Below, piece after piece: positions 60,974-64,000 of a DNA stretch of 64,000 nt; position 1 is the first letter of the stretch, and each line of letters begins with the position of its first letter. The translations under genes and the position numbers were made by a program. Below the pieces are notes generated by a model. The model was not told the DNA's origin, made no database searches, and was given only the letters and a program-made list of their open reading frames with translations. The DNA is from Microglena sp. YARC (Eukaryota > Chlorophyta > Chlorophyceae > Chlamydomonadales > Chlamydomonadaceae), in assembly GCA_022414725.1 (NCBI GenBank), contig CM039464.1, forward strand, positions 26,453,566 through 26,517,565, given 5' to 3'.

Positions 60974-62494
60974 TCACGACAATACGAGTCTCACATGGCC
61001 CACCACCTTGGTTCGGCACATGGGGCATTCATGTGTCTTAGCCAGCACCTCCTCACAACAGATGGAGCACATGATGCCATGGCCACAAGGCTGCAAACAC
61101 ACATTCCGCTCCCTCTCCATACACACAAAACACAGAGTGCGATCCTCATCATCCACATCTGCTCCCGTTGGCGCCCTACCACCCCCTCCCTTCCGGCTAT
61201 GGGGAGGGGACCTATGGGGGGGAGGCAACACAGCAGAGGATATAGGTGGTGGCCGATAAGCAGCCCCCATGGCAGCCTGCCTAGACTGACCAATTAGAGC
61301 AGGGTCCATTCCCGGCCTCATGGCACTAGTGAGGCCTACCCCCTCAGGCAGGGTAGCATGTGCAGGGCGTGTAGTGGGGTTGAAAGCGGGAGGTCTCATT
61401 GGGTTGGTGAGGGGCATTGCTATGGAGGGGGGTGCATGCGTGGTGGGAAGGGGCGAAGGTGCGGATGGGGGTGCAGAGGTGAGGGGACGTATATGCCTCA
61501 AGGGTTGGTATGCTCTTATAGGTGCAGCTTGCAGTGTAGGTCTGGGGATATGGGTGATCAGGGAGGGCGTGGGTCCTTGGGCCATGCCACCTGAAGCTGG
61601 CGCCATGGCCTGCCCCTGTGAGGCATGGGGGGTGTATGGTTGCAGTACATGAGGCTGAACCACCTGGAGCGGCACAATGCCATGCTGTATAATGCCAGGC
61701 TGTACAACCTGTGGTTGAACAAGGCTTGGCTGAACAACAGGGGGCTGTACAAGCTGAGGCGGTACAAAATGAGGTTGAACAACAGCAGGCTGTGCCATTT
61801 GAGGCTGTACAAACTACTGATGCTGTCCAGGCTTGGGCATAGCTGCATGAGGCTGTAGGAACTTCAGGATGGGGAGATTCTGTTCATGACATGCACTGTG
61901 GGTAGCAGGCAGTGCATTGGAACTTGACACTGAAGTGGCAGTGGCGGCAGCAATAGAAGTGGCTGCGGCAGGAGGAGTGTTGGGAACAGAGGTAGAAGCC
62001 GAAGCTGAAGCAGGTACAGTGGTAGTAGCAGTGGATGCAGGTATGGCAACAGCAGTGGGAGTCAGTACATGGGCTGGTCCAGCAGATACAGGCGGTGCAG
62101 TTAAGGCTGTGCTTCTAGTGGTCAAAACAGGAGCTGTCTGCATGTTGGGCGCAGTAGCAGTAGTAGAGCCATTTCCGCGTTGCTCCCTCTCACCACCAGC
62201 ATGCTCCTTTTCCCCTCCCAAAGCCGCTGTGCCACTTCCACTTGGTTCCCCACCATCACCACCACCATCACCACTGCCCCCTGCACGTTGCTGTTGCTCT
62301 AGTATCAGGTGCGCATCTGCATCCTGGTCCTCCTCTACCGATGTCTGATCCTGGGATTGTTGCTCTCTGCTGTTTGCTTGCCCTTTCTTGGCCTTTTCCT
62401 CCTCCTTCTTCACCTTCTTCTTCTCCTTCTGCCTCTGCATCTTACCCTCCTTGGCTTGAGCCTTGGCCTCCTTCTCGATCAGCTCCTGGAACAT
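60974..62494 (-). CDS. coiled-coil / Pro-Gln-rich / RING-HC gene, copy C (one in-frame TAG)
   Basis: From ATG (complement of 62,492-62,494) it reads MFQELIEKEAKAQAKEGK, a Lys/Glu coiled coil, the Ala/Thr/Ser-rich linker, Pro/Gln repeats (VQPPVVQPSLVQPQVVQP) and the RING (CFVCMERERNVCLQPCGHG, CSICCEEVLAKTHECPMCR), ending VGHVRLVLS-TGA. A TAG at 61,814-61,816 stands where copy B has CAG; the frame is otherwise continuous, unlike copy B. The N-terminal extension used in copy A is broken here (ATGTAAGTA, a TAA). It could yield a 274-residue C-terminal RING protein if translation begins after the TAG. Confidence 0.65.
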
Positions 62495-62617
62495 ACATGT
62501 GTGTCGACAGGTTTTAGTGCACGTACGTTCTAATGCTGCATTCCATTCTTTCAGTGCCTTGTTTACTTACATTGCTGATTTGTAAAACAATATGCATGTA
62601 TGAGATATCTACGTGTA

Positions 62618-62645
62618 TTTATAATAATAATAATAATAATTATTA
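62618..62645 (+). repeat. (AAT)n / (ATT)n inverted microsatellite
   Basis: AATAATAATAATAATAAT is followed immediately by TATTATTATTA, forming a perfect AT-only hairpin in the region upstream of copy C. Confidence 0.85.
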
Positions 62646-62941
62646 TTATTAATCTTAAATGTATTTATTATTCAAGCCGTGAACCGGTTGGGAGGATTTC
62701 CTCTTGGGCGCACATATGCTGCATGCTTGTTGGTATGTGTGCGTGGATGCGGCAAACCCTGGCCTGTAATGTACGGCCTCATGTGTTCCCCTTATAAGTT
62801 ATAACCATCCTTTTCTGACCAAGCTGATATTATCCGTCTCCTCCTCTTGCAACAATTCCTGGTGAGAAAACACTGACAAGCCGATCAGTGAGTGGATTGC
62901 ATACAGTGCCACGTGCCAATTAAAATGTATGTGGTAGCAGG

Positions 62942-63025
62942 ATCAAACATACATCCCACCAAGAGCGGCAGCAGCCACCATTTGCCTGGTGTGAGTATTG
63001 CAGCCTGATATATGCATGAGAGCTG
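62942..63025 (-). pseudogene. ARM-exon relic of copy C
   Basis: On the given strand, GGCAGCAGCCACCATTTGCC, TGGTGTGAGTATTGCAGCCT and GATATATGCATGAGAGCTGT match the copy B ARM exon at 53,235-53,295 (GCAGCAGCCACCATTTTCCT ...). This corresponds to the HxxGCSTHSRKMVAAAGA segment of copy A. No other ARM repeats remain nearby, and the frame is short and interrupted. Confidence 0.7.
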
Positions 63026-63049
63026 TATATGTAGGAAAGGTAATGTAAT

Positions 63050-63165
63050 ATAATATAATATAATATCATGTAATATAATATAATATAATATCATGTAATA
63101 TAATATAATACAATAAATGAAATGTAATAGAATGAAATGTAATACAATGTAAAGGCTTTGTTAAG
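63050..63165 (+). repeat. TAATATAATATCATG A/T-rich tandem repeat
   Basis: Ordered TAATATAATATAATATCATG and related GAAATGTAATAGAATG units run for about 115 bp directly after the ARM relic. Confidence 0.85.
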
Positions 63166-63199
63166 TGCGTCCACATAAATGCTCGAGAATCCATTCCAT

Positions 63200-63545
63200 A
63201 TCGCTCACACACACGCACACACACGTTTACACATACCCAAACGCGCTCGTGCATCCATATCATGCTACCAGTGTATCACAAACACAAGCATGCACACATA
63301 AACATACAGTCACACACACATGAACATACACAGTCACACACACAGTCACACACATGAACATACACGGTCACACACACATAAACATACACAGTCACACACA
63401 CATGAACATATACACAAGGCTGCAAGCATAGTACAAGATGACTATGGTATCCATGCAAATACACACTCAGGTCCCAGTGTTATCTTGGGTGCGAACACAC
63501 ACACAGCCACACACACACGCATGCAAACGCACACACACATGACGA
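63200..63545. repeat. (CA)n-rich tract with TGAACATACACAGTCACACA units
   Basis: CACACACACATGAACATACA and AGTCACACACACAG words repeat several times between 63,300 and 63,415, with further (CA)n at 63,497-63,540. No exon is seen in it. Confidence 0.8.
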
Positions 63546-63577
63546 TAAAAACACAAGACAACATGCGCAGGCCTCAC

Positions 63578-63697
63578 AGTTATGAGAAGGCTGTCCTCCA
63601 CTTCTTGGTGCATTGCCTTCAGCAGCTGCTCCCTCCACAAGGACACACAGATGTTGGATGTGTCCCAGAAGATGCCACCCACCAGGTAGTTCTTCTT
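63578..63697 (-). CDS. single exon of an unidentified minus-strand gene
   Basis: On the minus strand ACATTCCAG precedes a phase-0, 40-codon open exon, KKNYLVGGIFWDTSNICVSL then WREQLLKAMHQEVEDSLLIT, ended by ACT|GTGAGG. Both splice sites are good, the length is a multiple of three and the peptide has the composition of a real globular protein. The LWREQLL...EVEDSLL pattern faintly recalls cullin N-terminal repeats, but I would not assign it. Upstream exons lie beyond the right edge; the downstream exon was not found. Confidence 0.5.
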
Positions 63698-63719
63698 CTG
63701 GAATGTCTACAAGCATGGA

Positions 63720-64000
63720 TGATGATGTTAAGGGGTGGGGTGAGATTTGAGGGAGAAGGGGTGAAGAGGTGAAATGAGGTTTGAGGGGGAGGGGATGAAG
63801 AGGTGGGGTGAGGTTGGAGGGAGAAGGGGTGAAGAGGTGAAATGAGTTTTGAGGGGGAGGGGATGAAGAGGTGGGGTGAGATTTGAAGGGGAGGGAGTGA
63901 AGAGGTGGGGTGAGGTTTGAGGGGAGGGGTGACGAGGTGGGATGAGGTTGGAGAGGGATAAGGGGTGAGGAGGTGGGGTGAGGTTTGAGGGGGAGGGGTG
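63720..64000 (+). repeat. GAGGTGGGGTGAGGTTTGAG minisatellite
   Basis: About 280 bp to the window edge are made of GGTGAGGTTTGAGGGGGAGG and GGGTGAAGAGGTGAAATGAG alternations, with a period near 31 bp in a 62-bp higher order. It is probably in an intron of the minus-strand gene whose exon ends at 63,697. Confidence 0.85.

Larger units (their letters stand above)
60665..63030 (-). repeat. segmental duplication, copy C (partial)
   Basis: This minus-strand block matches the RING half of copies A and B. It starts at the GTCCATTGCATTGATGAAAA word (12,430-12,455 in A) and continues upstream of the RING exon to an ARM relic at 62,942-63,025. The rest of the ARM exon is deleted. B and C lie in the same orientation. 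Confidence 0.75.

Overview
This is nuclear DNA of a eukaryote. Genes are split by GT-AG introns, intergenic and intronic DNA is packed with simple repeats, and there are tRNA-derived SINE-like repeats and a LINE fragment. The protein families (a secreted SGNH hydrolase with the C-terminal 'SxEHMG' module, ARM repeats and a RING-HC finger) together with the repeat-swollen introns suggest a chlorophyte green alga. Dunaliella is a guess I cannot prove from this window. No bacterial-style operons, tRNA genes or rRNA genes were recognised.

Layout. (1) Bases 1-87 hold the apparent 3' end of an unknown gene, followed by 3 kb of repeats. (2) 3.2-12.56 kb is copy A (+ strand) of a segmental duplication. 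It carries one gene model: an armadillo-repeat exon (5859-8417) joined in phase across a 2.1-kb intron to a coiled-coil / Pro-Gln-rich / RING-HC exon (10507-12099). (3) 12.56-14.65 kb holds repeats upstream of the next gene. (4) 14,651-42,469 (+) is one long gene of about 22 exons. It encodes a predicted secreted protein of roughly 1,000 residues with two tandem SGNH-hydrolase domains and a C-terminal module typical of this algal/plant esterase family. (5) 42.5-46.0 kb is repeats. (6) 46.03-58.55 kb is copy B (- strand) of the ARM-RING segment, with a nonsense codon and frameshifts. (7) 58.56-60.66 kb holds a dispersed repeat and a 5'-truncated, frameshifted LINE lying between two (CT)n tracts. 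(8) 60.66-63.03 kb is copy C (- strand): the RING half plus a small ARM relic. (9) 63.58-63.70 kb is one well-formed exon of an unidentified minus-strand gene running off the right edge.

The SGNH gene sits in the 33-kb spacer between inverted copies A and B. Its most striking property is that almost every exon edge is preceded or followed, inside the adjoining intron, by two to seven decayed tandem copies of the same intron-exon junction. Copies of exon starts lie upstream of the real exon and copies of exon ends lie downstream, so introns have apparently grown by repeated duplication of their own splice junctions. Many of these junctions have the form AG|GT. The three ARM-RING copies carry different stop codons or frameshifts and look like a decaying gene family; copy A is the best preserved.

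Exon coordinates were derived by eye from splice consensus, phase agreement and comparison of the two SGNH domains with each other. No transcript evidence was available.
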